Below are positions 25,323 to 34,716 of a stretch of DNA of 64,000 nucleotides, piece after piece; the stretch's first letter is position 1, and each line of letters begins with the position of its first letter. The position numbers and the translations under genes are program-made. Source of the stretch: Frankia sp. QA3 (GTDB lineage: Bacteria > Actinomycetota > Actinomycetes > Frankiales > Frankiaceae); assembly GCF_000262465.1 (NCBI RefSeq), contig NZ_CM001489.1, positions 24,830-88,829 on the forward strand, read 5' to 3'. The notes under the pieces were generated by a model, which saw only the letters and a list, made by a program, of their open reading frames with translations, was not told where the DNA came from and searched no databases.

Positions 25323-27349
25323 AGGGCCTGGCCGAGCTCTGGGCGTTGCTACGTGGGCATGGACGGCCCGTGATGATCGCCACGGTGCTGACCGTGATCG
25401 GTACCGGCGTCGGGGTGCTCCAACCGCTGCTCGTGATGAGGGTGATCGACACCGCGCAGGCGGGTGGCATCCCGCTGTGGCTGGTCGGGGCGCTTCTGGG
25501 CCTGTTCGTCTGCCAGGCGGTCATCGACACCACCGGCCACTACCTGCTGGAACGAGCCGGTCAGGGGATCCTGCTGAGCCTGCGCCGGCGGCTGATCGGC
25601 CATCTGCTTCAGCTGCGGGTGCAGATCTTCGACACCCGTCGGATCGGGGATCTCATCTCGCGGGCGAACACCGACACCACCGTGGTGCGGGAAGCAGTGG
25701 CCTACAGCTTCACCTCGCTGGTCACCAGCCTCATCGGGGTGGTCGGCGCCGTCGCCCTGATGGTCTGGCTCAACCCATGGCTGTTCCTGCTCGTCCTCGT
25801 GGTCGTCGCGGTGGCTGGGGTGGTTGTCCTCGGTGCGCTGTCCCGGATCCGCTCAGTGTCCGAGCGCGGGCAGGCCAGCGTCGGGGGCATGACCGCCGAC
25901 CTGGAACGGGCCTTGGTCGCGATCCGTACCGTGCGGGCGAACCGGGCCGAGCTCCGAGAGGCCGAGCGCATCGGCGATCATGCCGCCGCCGCCTACCAGG
26001 CGGGTATCCGGATGGCGAAGCTGGACTCGATCATCGCGCCCGCCATGCAGCTGGCCGTGCAGGGCAGCGTCCTGGTCGTCCTGCTGGCAGGTGGCGTGCT
26101 GGTGGCACGGGGTTCGGTCTCGCTCGGCAGCCTCGTCGCCTTCCTGCTCTATGCGACCTACCTGGTCATGCCGTTGTCCCAGCTCATCGAGTCCGCGGCG
26201 ACCATCCAGCGCGGTCTTGGCGCGCTCGCGCGGGTGAACGCCGTGTTCGCCCTGCCGCGGGAGAACGACGACACCGTGCTGCCCGGCCCGCTGCGCACGA
26301 TGGCGGTCGCATGGCCCGTCGGGCTAACACCGCCTCCCGTCCGCCTGCTCGCGCGAGCGGCGCCGGGGCACGTGCAGATTCCGTCCGGGCCCCCACCGAA
26401 ATGGGCGGTCGGAGAGGAACGGCTCGCAGTGGCCGGAGCGCCGGGGATGACAGGTGACGGCGACCGCCTCGCGGCGATCGAGCTGCGGGACGTGCGATTT
26501 GCATACACCACGACGCCAGTGCTGCGTGGAGTGTCGTTCCGCGTGCCGCGGCAGGGCCACGTCGCGCTGGTCGGAGCCTCGGGGGCCGGCAAGTCGACCG
26601 TTCTCGAACTCATCGAGCGGTTCTACGAGCCGGACGAGGGTCTGATCCTCTTCGCCGGCCGCGACGTCCGTTCCATCCCCCGCAGTAGCGCCCGGACGTG
26701 GGTGAACTTGGTTGAACAGAACACACCGGTGCTGCACGGCACCCTGCGGGACAACATCGTCTATGCGATGCCGGACGCAGGCGAGGACGAGATCGCGCAG
26801 GTGGTGGCGACGGCGGGGCTGCGGGATCTCGTCGACCGACTGCCGGACGGGCTGCACACCCCGGTCGGCGATCACGGCGTAATGCTCTCCGGTGGAGAGC
26901 GACAGCGGGTGGCGATCGCCCGCGCGCTGCTGCCGAGCCCCGCCGTGCTGCTGCTGGACGAACCGACCTCCCAGCTCGACGCAGTCAACGAGCGTGCGCT
27001 CACCCTGGCGATGCGTCGGATCGCGGCCGAGCGTGCCCTGCTCGTCATCGCCCACCGGATCTCCACGGTCCGGGCGGCCGACCGCATCATCGTGCTGGAC
27101 GAGGGACGCGTGATCGCAGAGGGATCCCACGACGAGCTGATGGCGACCAGTGCGTTCTATCGGGGGCTCGCCACCGCCCCGCCGTCACGGCCCGAGGGAC
27201 CGGCGGGGGAGCGGACTGGCCGGGAAGAGTGCTCCCCGGCGGGTCCGTTCGGACCACCGCCGGCGGCCGGCGACGGCTCGGTGGGACCCCTCAGCCCGCC
27301 AGGGCACCGTCGAGCAGGACGCGCAGGGCGTCGCACTGCAGTGGGGTGA
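25316..27349 (+). CDS. ABC transporter, fused permease-ATPase (lasso peptide exporter, D protein)
   Basis: A 677-residue half-transporter. Six membrane segments fill about residues 1-300 (GTGVGVLQPLLVMRVID, SLIGVVGAVALMVWL, LVVVAVAGVVVLGAL and others). A long linker of about 70 residues follows, then the ATPase: Walker A GASGAGKST, signature LSGGERQRVAIARALL, Walker B VLLLDEPTS and switch His in IAHRIS. It should export and give self-immunity to the lasso peptide. The last 60 residues are low-complexity Pro/Gly/Arg and overlap the convergent MarR remnant. Confidence 0.93.
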   Translation: MVKGLAELWALLRGHGRPVMIATVLTVIGTGVGVLQPLLVMRVIDTAQAGGIPLWLVGALLGLFVCQAVIDTTGHYLLERAGQGILLSLRRRLIGHLLQLRVQIFDTRRIGDLISRANTDTTVVREAVAYSFTSLVTSLIGVVGAVALMVWLNPWLFLLVLVVVAVAGVVVLGALSRIRSVSERGQASVGGMTADLERALVAIRTVRANRAELREAERIGDHAAAAYQAGIRMAKLDSIIAPAMQLAVQGSVLVVLLAGGVLVARGSVSLGSLVAFLLYATYLVMPLSQLIESAATIQRGLGALARVNAVFALPRENDDTVLPGPLRTMAVAWPVGLTPPPVRLLARAAPGHVQIPSGPPPKWAVGEERLAVAGAPGMTGDGDRLAAIELRDVRFAYTTTPVLRGVSFRVPRQGHVALVGASGAGKSTVLELIERFYEPDEGLILFAGRDVRSIPRSSARTWVNLVEQNTPVLHGTLRDNIVYAMPDAGEDEIAQVVATAGLRDLVDRLPDGLHTPVGDHGVMLSGGERQRVAIARALLPSPAVLLLDEPTSQLDAVNERALTLAMRRIAAERALLVIAHRISTVRAADRIIVLDEGRVIAEGSHDELMATSAFYRGLATAPPSRPEGPAGERTGREECSPAGPFGPPPAAGDGSVGPLSPPGHRRAGRAGRRTAVG

Positions 27350-27480
27350 GCGAACCGAGTACCCGCCTCCTCGACCCCGTCCATGCGTCGCTCCGCCTCG
27401 GTCAGGGCCCGGGTGCCGCTGTCCGTCCGGTGGACGAGGCGGCGGCGCCGGTCCGCGGGATCGCGGCGCCGTTCGATTCG
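27291..27480 (-). pseudogene. MarR family regulator remnant (frameshifted 3' end only)
   Basis: On the minus strand one frame reads the typical MarR wing and dimer helix (RRDPADRRRRLVHRTDSGTR, then LTEAERRMDGVEEA). After a single-base frame change near 27345 another frame completes the family C-terminus (LGSLTPLQCDALRVLLDG, ALAG, stop). The helix-turn-helix half upstream is not found. It is a decayed fragment lying within and just beyond the exporter 3' end. Confidence 0.6.
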
Positions 27481-27645
27481 CCTCGGGTGCCGTGCCTGTC
27501 GCCTCGGGTCCCGTGCCCGGTTCCGCGGGCCCGCCTGCCGGGCGCGTGTCGATCGAGCTCGCGCCGATGCTAGTCATCGCGACGACCACGATAACAGCGT
27601 CCGGATCTCAAGATCCATGACTGCCGCCGTGACCGATCATGGGTA

Positions 27646-29187
27646 CTACTGCCTCGCCGAGGGAGCCAGGGCGGACTTGCGGACCTTGCCCATGGGATTG
27701 CGGGGTAGCTCGGCGACGAAGTGGATCTCCCGTGGTCGTTTGTGGACGGACAGCTCCCGGGCCACGAAGTCGGTGAGGTCGTCGGCGGCCGACCTGCTGC
27801 TCTTCCCGCCACCGGTCATTTCGGGGGCGACGACGAAGGCGGCGATCCGTTGGCCAAGGTCGTCGTCGGGAAGGCCGACGACGGCAGCCTCCCGTACCTC
27901 CGGATGTGCCAGCAGCGCGGCCTCCACCTCGCCCGCACCTATCCGGTATCCGCCGGACTTGATCAGATCGGTCGACCGCCGTCCGACGATCCGGTGATGC
28001 CCATCTGGGGCTATCACCGCGGCGTCACCGGTACGGAACCAGCCGTCGGCCGTGAAGGAGGCGGTGGTGACCTCCGGGCGGCCCAGGTAGCCTCCGAACA
28101 GGGTTGGCCCCTGGACCTGCAACTCGCCGATGCTCTGCCCGTCGGCCGGCAGCGGGGCGCCGGTCTCGTCGTCGACCAGCCTGGTGCGTACGCCCCTCAG
28201 CGGCGGGCCGACCCAGCCGGCGCGACGCTCGCCGTCGGCGCGGCCGCTCGTCGTGATCAGAGTTTCGGTCATCCCGTACCGCTCGATGGGCGCCGAGCCG
28301 GTAAGCGTGGCGAGCCGGTCAAGGATCGGCGCCGGCAGAGATGCGCTTCCGGAGACGAGCAGCCGGGCCGTGGCCAGGGCCCGCGCGCTGACCGTGTCGT
28401 CGCAGACCCGGGACCAGACCGTCGGCACGCCGAAGTACAGGCTGCCACCGGCCGCCGCGTACGCCGTCGGTGTCGGCCGGACGGTGTGGATCAGTCGGCT
28501 GCCGACCCGCAGCGCGCCGAGGACACCCAGGACGAGGCCATGCACGTGGAACAGCGGCAGCCCATGCACAAGGGTGTCGTCCGGGGTCCAGGCCCAGGCG
28601 TCGGCGAGGGCGTCGAGGTCGGCGGCGATTGCTGCGGCCGGCACCATGACGCCTTTGGGCGCTCCGGTCGTGCCGGAGGTGTACAGGATGAGTGCTGGTG
28701 GGGTGGCCGTGGCTCCGAATGATCCGTCCACGCCCGCTGTGCTCACGGAGGCGCTGCCCGTGACCGCCGTTCCCGCCGCCGAGGTACGGGACACCACCGG
28801 GGCCGGGCGTCGCTGCCCGCCCGCCGTCCCCACTGACGACGCCGTGCGGGTGGGATCGACAGACACCGCCGGGATCGGAAGATCATCCCAGTCCGGGCTG
28901 CCGAGCAGCAGCTCGGCGCGCGAATCCCGCAGAATGTGACCGCGTTCCCGCGGTCCGGAATCCGGTGGCACCGGGACCGCCGGCACCCCGGCGAGCAGGC
29001 ATCCGACGATGGAGACGACAGTGGCCATCGAGGCCTCGGCGTGCACCGCGACCGTCCCGGCCCCCGCGACGCGACCGGCAACGGTCGCTGCGGCCCCCAG
29101 CAGCTCGGCCCGGGAGAGAACCACGTCGCCGACCTGTACGGCGGGAGCATCGTGATCGACGTCCAGAGGTGGGAACAGCAGCGTCAC
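27646..29187 (-). CDS. Acyl-CoA synthetase (malonyl-CoA synthetase-like)
   Basis: A 513-residue AMP-forming adenylate enzyme. A3 motif LILYTSGTTGAPKGVMVP, A5 RYGMTETLITTSGR, A7-A8 GWFRTGDAAVIAPDGHHRIVGR-type segment, and A10 NPMGKVRKSAL with the catalytic Lys. The segment LPLFHVHGLVLGVLGALR and RAGWVGPPLRGV closely follow MatB malonyl/methylmalonyl-CoA synthetases, so a short dicarboxylate substrate is likely. A 40-residue Ala/Thr/Ser insert lies at residues about 115-160. It is divergent from cobL. Confidence 0.88.
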   Translation of the reverse strand: MTLLFPPLDVDHDAPAVQVGDVVLSRAELLGAAATVAGRVAGAGTVAVHAEASMATVVSIVGCLLAGVPAVPVPPDSGPRERGHILRDSRAELLLGSPDWDDLPIPAVSVDPTRTASSVGTAGGQRRPAPVVSRTSAAGTAVTGSASVSTAGVDGSFGATATPPALILYTSGTTGAPKGVMVPAAAIAADLDALADAWAWTPDDTLVHGLPLFHVHGLVLGVLGALRVGSRLIHTVRPTPTAYAAAGGSLYFGVPTVWSRVCDDTVSARALATARLLVSGSASLPAPILDRLATLTGSAPIERYGMTETLITTSGRADGERRAGWVGPPLRGVRTRLVDDETGAPLPADGQSIGELQVQGPTLFGGYLGRPEVTTASFTADGWFRTGDAAVIAPDGHHRIVGRRSTDLIKSGGYRIGAGEVEAALLAHPEVREAAVVGLPDDDLGQRIAAFVVAPEMTGGGKSSRSAADDLTDFVARELSVHKRPREIHFVAELPRNPMGKVRKSALAPSARQ

Positions 29188-29436
29188 GTCCAGGATCCTC
29201 TCGTCGCATCGGGAATCGCCGTCTGCGTCTTACGGGAGCCGCGGACGTCGTCACGCCCGCATACCACGGCGGCGTGCCACTCCACGACGGTACGGGCTGC
29301 CATGGTTGCGGAGCCCACGGTTCGTCAGACCTGCGGGGCCGAGCCGCAGCCGGTCCTGATCCGGAGCCCGCACCTGTGTTCGTGGGCTGGCCGACACCTG
29401 GGCCTGAGGTCCGGTGCGGGACTACGCTGGCGCGCT

Positions 29437-31230
29437 GTGCCAGAGCCAGCGTCACCGCCAGAGCCAGCGTCACCGCCAGAGCCAGCGTCACCGCCAGAGC
29501 CAGCGTCACCGCCAGAGCCAGCGTCACCGCCAGAGCCAGCGTCACCGCCAGAGCCAGCGTCGGTGCCGGTGTCGGAGCCTTCGTCCGCCCCGGAAACGGC
29601 GGACACGCGTGCGACACCGCGGGTGACCGTCGTCGGTGTCGGTGCGGATGGCTGGGCCGGCCTGTCCCCGGCGGCGCGCGACGCCGTCCGCGCGGCCGGC
29701 GTGCTCTTCGGGGCGCAGCGACAGCTCGATCTCATCCCGGAACGGACCGGCGGGCACCGGATCAACGCGCGCCGGGTGACCTGGCCGTCGCCGCTGCTGC
29801 CAGCCCTCGCCGGCCTGCTGGCGGAGCATGGCGTACCGGTGGCCGGGTCAGGCGGTGCCGATGCCGACACGTGCGCGGCGTCCGGTGGAGATCATCGACA
29901 TCTGGCTCCGCGGCGCTCGAGTCCTGTGAGTGACGTCTGTGTTCTCGCCAGTGGCGACCCGATGTTCCACGGAATCGGTACCACGCTCGTTCGCCTGCTC
30001 GGGGCGGATCGGGTACGGGTGCTGTCCCATCCCTCGTCGGCGTCCCTGGCCTGCGCCCGACTGGGGTGGGCCGTGGACGGGGTCGACGTCGTGAGCGCGG
30101 TGGGCCTCTCGTTGGCCCAGGTGCACGCCGCGCTCGCGCCGAATCGCCGGCTGCTGGTTCTGAGCGCCGACAGGGCCACGCCCATCGCGCTTGCCGATCT
30201 ACTGGTCGACCGCGGCTACGGCGGGAGTCCGATGACGGTGCTGGAGCGGCTTGGTGCGGCCGACGAGGCACAGCAGCAGGCGACCGCCCGCGAGTGGGCG
30301 GCCGCGGCCGCCATCTGGCGGGCCGCCGCGTCTTCCCAATTCCCGCACGGCTCCGCCACGGAGCCTGAACCGGGCGGCAGCACGCCGGGAGGCTTCAAGG
30401 CGGGAGGCTCCAAGGCGGGAGACGGACTGGTCAGTGGGCCACCGGACGGCACCGACGCCGGCGTGCTCGGGTGGGAGAGCGGGACCGCGGACGATCTCGT
30501 CGCGCCTACAGGGTCCGGCCAGGGCAGTCCGGTGGGCAGCACCGTGGGGCCGAGCAGCGACCGGATGGTGCCGGCGCTGCGCCCACCGGCCGACCTCAAC
30601 GTGGTTGCCGTCGAGCCGCGGCCCGCGCCGGGCGCCGCTCACCGGCCGCGTACACCCGGGTTGCCCGAGGACGCCTTCGAGCACGATGGCCAGATCACCA
30701 AGCGCGAGATCCGGGCGGTCACCCTGGCCAGGCTCGGCCCCGTACCCGGCGAGCTGCTGTGGGACGTGGGGGCGGGCTCCGGCAGCATCGCCATCGAGTG
30801 GATGCGCGCCCATGCCACCTGTCGGGCGATCGCCATCGAGCCCCGGGCCGATCGAGCAGAGCGGATCCGGCGCAACGCCACGGCGCTGGGGGTACCCGCG
30901 CTGCGGGTCGTCGAGGGGCGTGCCCCGCAGGCCCTCGCGGGGCTGCCAGCACCCGACGCGGTCTTCGTCGGTGGCGGTGTCACGACCGTCGGGTTGCTCG
31001 AATCCTGCTGGGCGGCGTTGAGGGGGCGCGGCCGGCTCGTCGTCAACGCAGTGACTCTCGAGTCGGAGGGAGTTCTGGCGGCCTGGTACGCGCGGTGGGG
31101 TGGGGACCTGATCCGTCTGTCGGTCAGCCGGGCGTCACCGGTCGGTGGCTTCACCGGGTGGCGCACGGCGATGCCGGTGACCCAGTGGACGGTGTGGCCG
31201 GGTGACCACGCCGCCGACGGTGACCGCTGA
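29437..31230 (+). CDS. cobL: Precorrin-6Y C5,15-methyltransferase (CbiE-CbiT fusion)
   Basis: Bifunctional cobalamin-pathway enzyme that methylates precorrin-6Y at C5 and C15 and decarboxylates it. The CbiE-type tetrapyrrole methylase runs from VTVVGVGADGWAGL (residue about 63) with CVLASGDPMFHGIG and HPSSASLACARLGWA; the CbiT methyltransferase starts near residue 410 (DGQITKREIRAVTLARL) with motif I WDVGAGSGSIAIEW. A long Gly/Pro linker of roughly 100 residues joins them, unusual for the family. The N-terminus is a run of Pro-Glu-Pro-Ala-Ser-Pro repeats from a 18-bp minisatellite; GTG 29437 and GTG 29563 are both possible starts, so the repeat may or may not be translated. Confidence 0.9.
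   Translation: MPEPASPPEPASPPEPASPPEPASPPEPASPPEPASPPEPASVPVSEPSSAPETADTRATPRVTVVGVGADGWAGLSPAARDAVRAAGVLFGAQRQLDLIPERTGGHRINARRVTWPSPLLPALAGLLAEHGVPVAGSGGADADTCAASGGDHRHLAPRRSSPVSDVCVLASGDPMFHGIGTTLVRLLGADRVRVLSHPSSASLACARLGWAVDGVDVVSAVGLSLAQVHAALAPNRRLLVLSADRATPIALADLLVDRGYGGSPMTVLERLGAADEAQQQATAREWAAAAAIWRAAASSQFPHGSATEPEPGGSTPGGFKAGGSKAGDGLVSGPPDGTDAGVLGWESGTADDLVAPTGSGQGSPVGSTVGPSSDRMVPALRPPADLNVVAVEPRPAPGAAHRPRTPGLPEDAFEHDGQITKREIRAVTLARLGPVPGELLWDVGAGSGSIAIEWMRAHATCRAIAIEPRADRAERIRRNATALGVPALRVVEGRAPQALAGLPAPDAVFVGGGVTTVGLLESCWAALRGRGRLVVNAVTLESEGVLAAWYARWGGDLIRLSVSRASPVGGFTGWRTAMPVTQWTVWPGDHAADGDR
29440..29565. repeat. 18-bp minisatellite, seven units, at the 5' end of cobL
   Basis: Six perfect copies of CCAGAGCCAGCGTCACCG followed by one variant. 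It is the longest perfect repeat array in the window and should vary in copy number between strains. Confidence 0.95.
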
Positions 31231-32193
31231 TCAGCCAAGCAGGTCCAGGACGCAGCGGTCGGCCGGACCTCCGGGGATCGCGTGGTCGGGCGCGGCCAGG
31301 TGGTGGCGCCAGTGGCGGTCGGCGCCCGCCGTATCGCCGATCTCGACGAGGTCGACAAGCGTGGCGTGGATCTGGCGGGTGGCACCGGCGCTCAACCGAT
31401 CGTCCGTCGCCCGGCCGACGGCCGCCGCCGGCGCGGGCAGTCCTTCGGGGCTCGCGCCTACGGTGGCGTGCCCGTGGTGGGCGTTGGTCAGCTCGACGAG
31501 ATGTTGCAGCATTCCCGTGACCACCGACAGGGACTTGTTGCCGGTGAGCTCGACCACGGCCAGGTGGAAGGCAGCCTGCGCCGCCGCGAGTGCCGCGGGG
31601 TCGTCGGTGACCTCGTCGGCCTCGGCGAGGATGCCGCGCAGGACCGACACGTCTGCGGGGTTGCGCCGTTCGGCGAGCAGCGCCGCGCACGGTGGCTCGA
31701 TGACGGCACTGGCCTGATGGACGTCGCCCAGGGTGGCACCGCGATGTTCGAGGACGAGGCCGGCGTAGCGGGCGGCGACCGCTGGACTCGGGGTGTGGAC
31801 CCGTGCCCCGCCGTGGGCCCCGCGGCGCACCGAGATCAGCGCCTCCGCCTCGAGGACGCGAAAGGCCTCGCGCAGGGTGGGCCGGGAGACGCCGAACTGC
31901 GTCATCAGGGTCGGTTCCGGAGGAAGGGCGTCACCCTCGGTGAGCTCACCGCGGATGATCCTCCGCCGCAGTTGGCTGGCGACGAGCTCCGCGGTCTTGG
32001 GGACGCGGACCCGGCGGCCCACCGGTGCCGCGCTTACCGGGAGCGAACCGGTGGGAGGTGGCACCCGGGAGATCCGATCGTCGGCGGCGGGGCGGGACCC
32101 CGGTGGCTCGGCCGACACCCGGCCGCCGACCGGTGCGGATGGTGCCTGCGATGTGCCTGGGCGGGATGCCGCCGGGGCGGCTGGCCGGGCCAT
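31231..32193 (-). CDS. GntR family transcriptional regulator (FadR/FCD type)
   Basis: A 320-residue GntR regulator. After a disordered 65-residue N-terminal extension, the winged helix covers about 68-135 (VASQLRRRIIRGELTEGDAL, FGVSRPTLREAFRVLEAEALI) and the FCD ligand domain about 165-310, with metal-binding-type residues in AFHLAVVELTGN and RHWRHHL. Its stop directly abuts the stop of cobL (convergent, no gap). A CTGTT-N6-AACAG repeat 72 bp upstream of its start may be an autoregulatory operator. Confidence 0.9.
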   Translation of the reverse strand: MARPAAPAASRPGTSQAPSAPVGGRVSAEPPGSRPAADDRISRVPPPTGSLPVSAAPVGRRVRVPKTAELVASQLRRRIIRGELTEGDALPPEPTLMTQFGVSRPTLREAFRVLEAEALISVRRGAHGGARVHTPSPAVAARYAGLVLEHRGATLGDVHQASAVIEPPCAALLAERRNPADVSVLRGILAEADEVTDDPAALAAAQAAFHLAVVELTGNKSLSVVTGMLQHLVELTNAHHGHATVGASPEGLPAPAAAVGRATDDRLSAGATRQIHATLVDLVEIGDTAGADRHWRHHLAAPDHAIPGGPADRCVLDLLG

Positions 32194-32264
32194 GAGCGGT
32201 CCTCCTGCAAAGGCGCGCGTCGATCGCCGATCGATGATCGTCGGGTATCGGTGGACTGTGCGGG

Positions 32265-32280
32265 CTGTTTATGTTAACAG
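32265..32280. promoter_or_regulatory. Inverted repeat CTGTT-N6-AACAG containing TGTTAACA
   Basis: An AT-rich palindromic site between the divergent GntR and sulfite-oxidase-like genes. GntR regulators often bind such sites near their own promoter; assignment is inference. Confidence 0.4.
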
Positions 32281-32449
32281 ACGCCTTTCGCCCGGATTGC
32301 CAGGAGACCGCCGCCGCCGTTGTGGTTGCCGGAAGGGGCGTCCGGCTCTGGTCGGGAGATGGTCGCTCGGAGCTCGGAGTGATATCCCTCTCGCGCGGCA
32401 CCGAATACACCGAGCAGCATGGTGAGCTCGGCTGTGGTAGGTGTGGTCC

Positions 32450-33049
32450 ATGGGCATCGTCTCGCCGGGCTTTCACGGCCGCCGGCGGTCGGCTCGTCCC
32501 CACCTTCCGCCGGGTCAGTACCTGGAAAAGGGGTTCCCGGTCCTCTCTGCGGGGCCGACTCCACGGGTGACGCGCGACCAGTGGGAGTTCGTGATCACCA
32601 ATGAGGTTGGACGCCGGTATCGCTGGACCTGGCAGGAGTTCCTCGCCCTGCCGGGCGAGACACCGACCGTCGACATCCATTGTGTCACCCAGTGGTCCAA
32701 GCTGGACACGGTGTGGCAGGGCGTCTCGCTGGACGTGTTGCTCGCCGATGTCGAGACCTCGGCGGACTTCGCCGTCGCCTACTCCTACGGTGGCTACACC
32801 ACCAATCTGCCGCTCGATGACCTGCTGGACGGGCGCGCCTGGGTCGTCCACCGTTTTGACGGAAACGAGCTGGACCCCGAGCACGGCGGCCCGGCCCGAC
32901 TGCTCGTGCCCCACCTGTATTTCTGGAAGTCCGCCAAGTGGGTGCGTGGCATCCGTCTCCTGTCCGAGGACGAGCCGGGCTTCTGGGAGGCCGCCGGGTA
33001 TCACGAGCGCGGTGATCCCTGGCTCGAGCAGCGGTACCGCGGCGACTGA
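32450..33049 (+). CDS. Sulfite oxidase-like molybdopterin-dependent oxidoreductase
   Basis: A 199-residue single-domain member of the sulfite-oxidase molybdopterin family (YedY-like catalytic core, shortened). The Mo-ligating Cys is in VDIHCVTQWSKLDTVWQGV. Further family segments are YSYGGYTTNLPLDDLL, LDPEHGGPARLLVPHLYFWKS-type and the final KWVRGIRLL. No signal peptide is seen, so it is cytosolic. ATG 32450 is used. It is followed after 69 nt by a flavin reductase-like gene, an arrangement repeated in many actinomycetes, suggesting that protein supplies or accepts its electrons. Substrate unknown. Confidence 0.88.
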   Translation: MGIVSPGFHGRRRSARPHLPPGQYLEKGFPVLSAGPTPRVTRDQWEFVITNEVGRRYRWTWQEFLALPGETPTVDIHCVTQWSKLDTVWQGVSLDVLLADVETSADFAVAYSYGGYTTNLPLDDLLDGRAWVVHRFDGNELDPEHGGPARLLVPHLYFWKSAKWVRGIRLLSEDEPGFWEAAGYHERGDPWLEQRYRGD

Positions 33050-33118
33050 CGGATTTCGCGGGATCGCTCGTCCCACCGCCGGTCGGCTGGGGGCGCGCGG
33101 CAGAAAGAGGGGTGGGAC

Positions 33119-33895
33119 GTGACGGGGCCGCCGCGGGAGCCGGCGGCTCGGCGGACGGCGGCTGCACGGATACCCTGGCGCGTCGCCCGCCTGGCCGAGG
33201 TTCGCGATGAGACGCCGAGCGCGCGGACTCTCGTGCTCGATGTGCCGCAGTGGCCGGGGCATCTCGCCGGTCAGCGGGTCGATGTGCGTCTCACCGCCGA
33301 GGACGGCTACACCGCGCGCCGTAGCTACTCGCTCGCGGCCCCCACCGACGGGGCGCGCGTCGTCCTCACGGTGCAGCGGGTCGCGGATGGCGAGGTCTCG
33401 CCATACCTGACGCAGGTCTTCGCCGTCGGCGACCCGGTGGAGATCCGCGGCCCGATCGGTGGGTGGTTCGTATGGCGCCCGCAGGACCGAGAACCGGTGC
33501 TCCTGGTCGCCGGCGGCTCGGGCATCGTGCCGCTGATGGCCATGGTGCGGGCCCGGGTCGCCGCGGCAAGCCGGGCGCCGTTCCGCCTGGCGTACTCGGT
33601 GCGCACGCCAGGCGACACCTACTACTCCGAGGAGCTGCGGCACCGCTCCCGCGCCGATGCGGGCCTTGACGTCACGCGGATCTACACCAGAGCGACGCCG
33701 CCGGACTGGCCGGTCCCGCCGCGTCGTCTCGGTCTCGCCGAGCTGTCCACGGTCGCGTGGCCCGCCGAGTTCGCGCCGACGTGCTACGTCTGCGGGCCGA
33801 ACAGCTTTGTCGAGTCCGTCGCGGACATGCTTGTCGCGCTCGGCCATGATCCGGCCCGGGTCAGGACCGAACGCTTCGGCCCGAGCGGACGCTGA
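33119..33895 (+). CDS. Ferredoxin reductase-like FAD/NAD(P)-binding oxidoreductase
   Basis: A 258-residue FNR-superfamily reductase without an iron-sulfur domain. FAD-binding motif RRSYSLAAPTDG, NAD-binding GGSGIVPLMAMVRAR and the terminal CYVCGPNSFVESVADML. It starts at GTG 33119 and probably forms an operon with the molybdopterin enzyme upstream as its redox partner. Confidence 0.9.
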   Translation: MTGPPREPAARRTAAARIPWRVARLAEVRDETPSARTLVLDVPQWPGHLAGQRVDVRLTAEDGYTARRSYSLAAPTDGARVVLTVQRVADGEVSPYLTQVFAVGDPVEIRGPIGGWFVWRPQDREPVLLVAGGSGIVPLMAMVRARVAAASRAPFRLAYSVRTPGDTYYSEELRHRSRADAGLDVTRIYTRATPPDWPVPPRRLGLAELSTVAWPAEFAPTCYVCGPNSFVESVADMLVALGHDPARVRTERFGPSGR

Positions 33896-34716
33896 GGCCG
33901 AACGACCCGAAGCCTGCTGGAGCCGGGTGGGCCTGGCCACGCGACGCCGCCAGTACCTGCAACGCCGCCGGGACCGGAACCGGGTAAATGACCTGTCCCG
34001 CCAGTGCTGTCGGAACATGCCGGCGGGTTTCGTCATGGTGGCAGTCCGCGCTGCCGGGGCACCCGGTGGGATGCGCCGGCTCCCGCCCACGCATCAGTGG
34101 ACATGATCGGCACCGAGAAGGTACTTGCCGAGCTCGGTCCTCTATCCGGTCGGCGGCTGCGCGGTCGATCTCCTCGTCGACCGGGGCACCGCCTGGAGCG
34201 TCGGTGCCGTGCCGGGGGAGCCGACGCAATTCGCCGCCGGTACCCTCGCCTCGCCTCGCCGTGGCGGCCGGTGGTGGCGGTGGGGTGTGCATTCCCTGCC
34301 GGCAAGGATCTTGCCGCCGTGCTCGAGCTGGTCGGCACCGGCGGGCTGCGCCCGCTGGATGGTCGGCGAGACAAAGATCAGTGTTCCTCGGTGCGCCCGG
34401 CCACAGGGCGGTGCCTACAGCTGCCGGCGTCCGCGCGCACGTGCACCGAGAGATGCATATTCATGACGCTAGGCGTTAGTTCCCGTGAATCCATTAAGAG
34501 ATCTACCTGATTGTGGGGTCAGTCTTGCTTTCGGTACGTATTTCCGTCGTATGGTCTACCGGCATCCGCGCTGTCCTCATCGGGGTCGGCCGGTTGGCGG
34601 CGTTGGCCACTCCGGCTCGGGGAAGGGCCTCCGCCGGGCGGATTCGTGGCCCACCAGGTCAGAGCGGGGGAGCGGTGACATGAGCAGCGATGCCAGGTGC
34701 GGTGTGGAGACACCGG
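33896..34716. other. Intergenic region, no gene recognised
   Basis: About 820 bp. In related actinomycetes a small zinc-ribbon protein often follows the reductase gene, but I found no convincing frame here. Several open frames of 100-170 codons exist without family content. The last 230 bp (from about 34470) are AT-richer and contain a TATGGT -10-like element at 34550-34555 that could start the deacetylase mRNA. Confidence 0.45.

Noticed and set aside
29440..29565. CRISPR array
   Set aside because: Units are contiguous 18-bp copies without spacers; it is a coding minisatellite.
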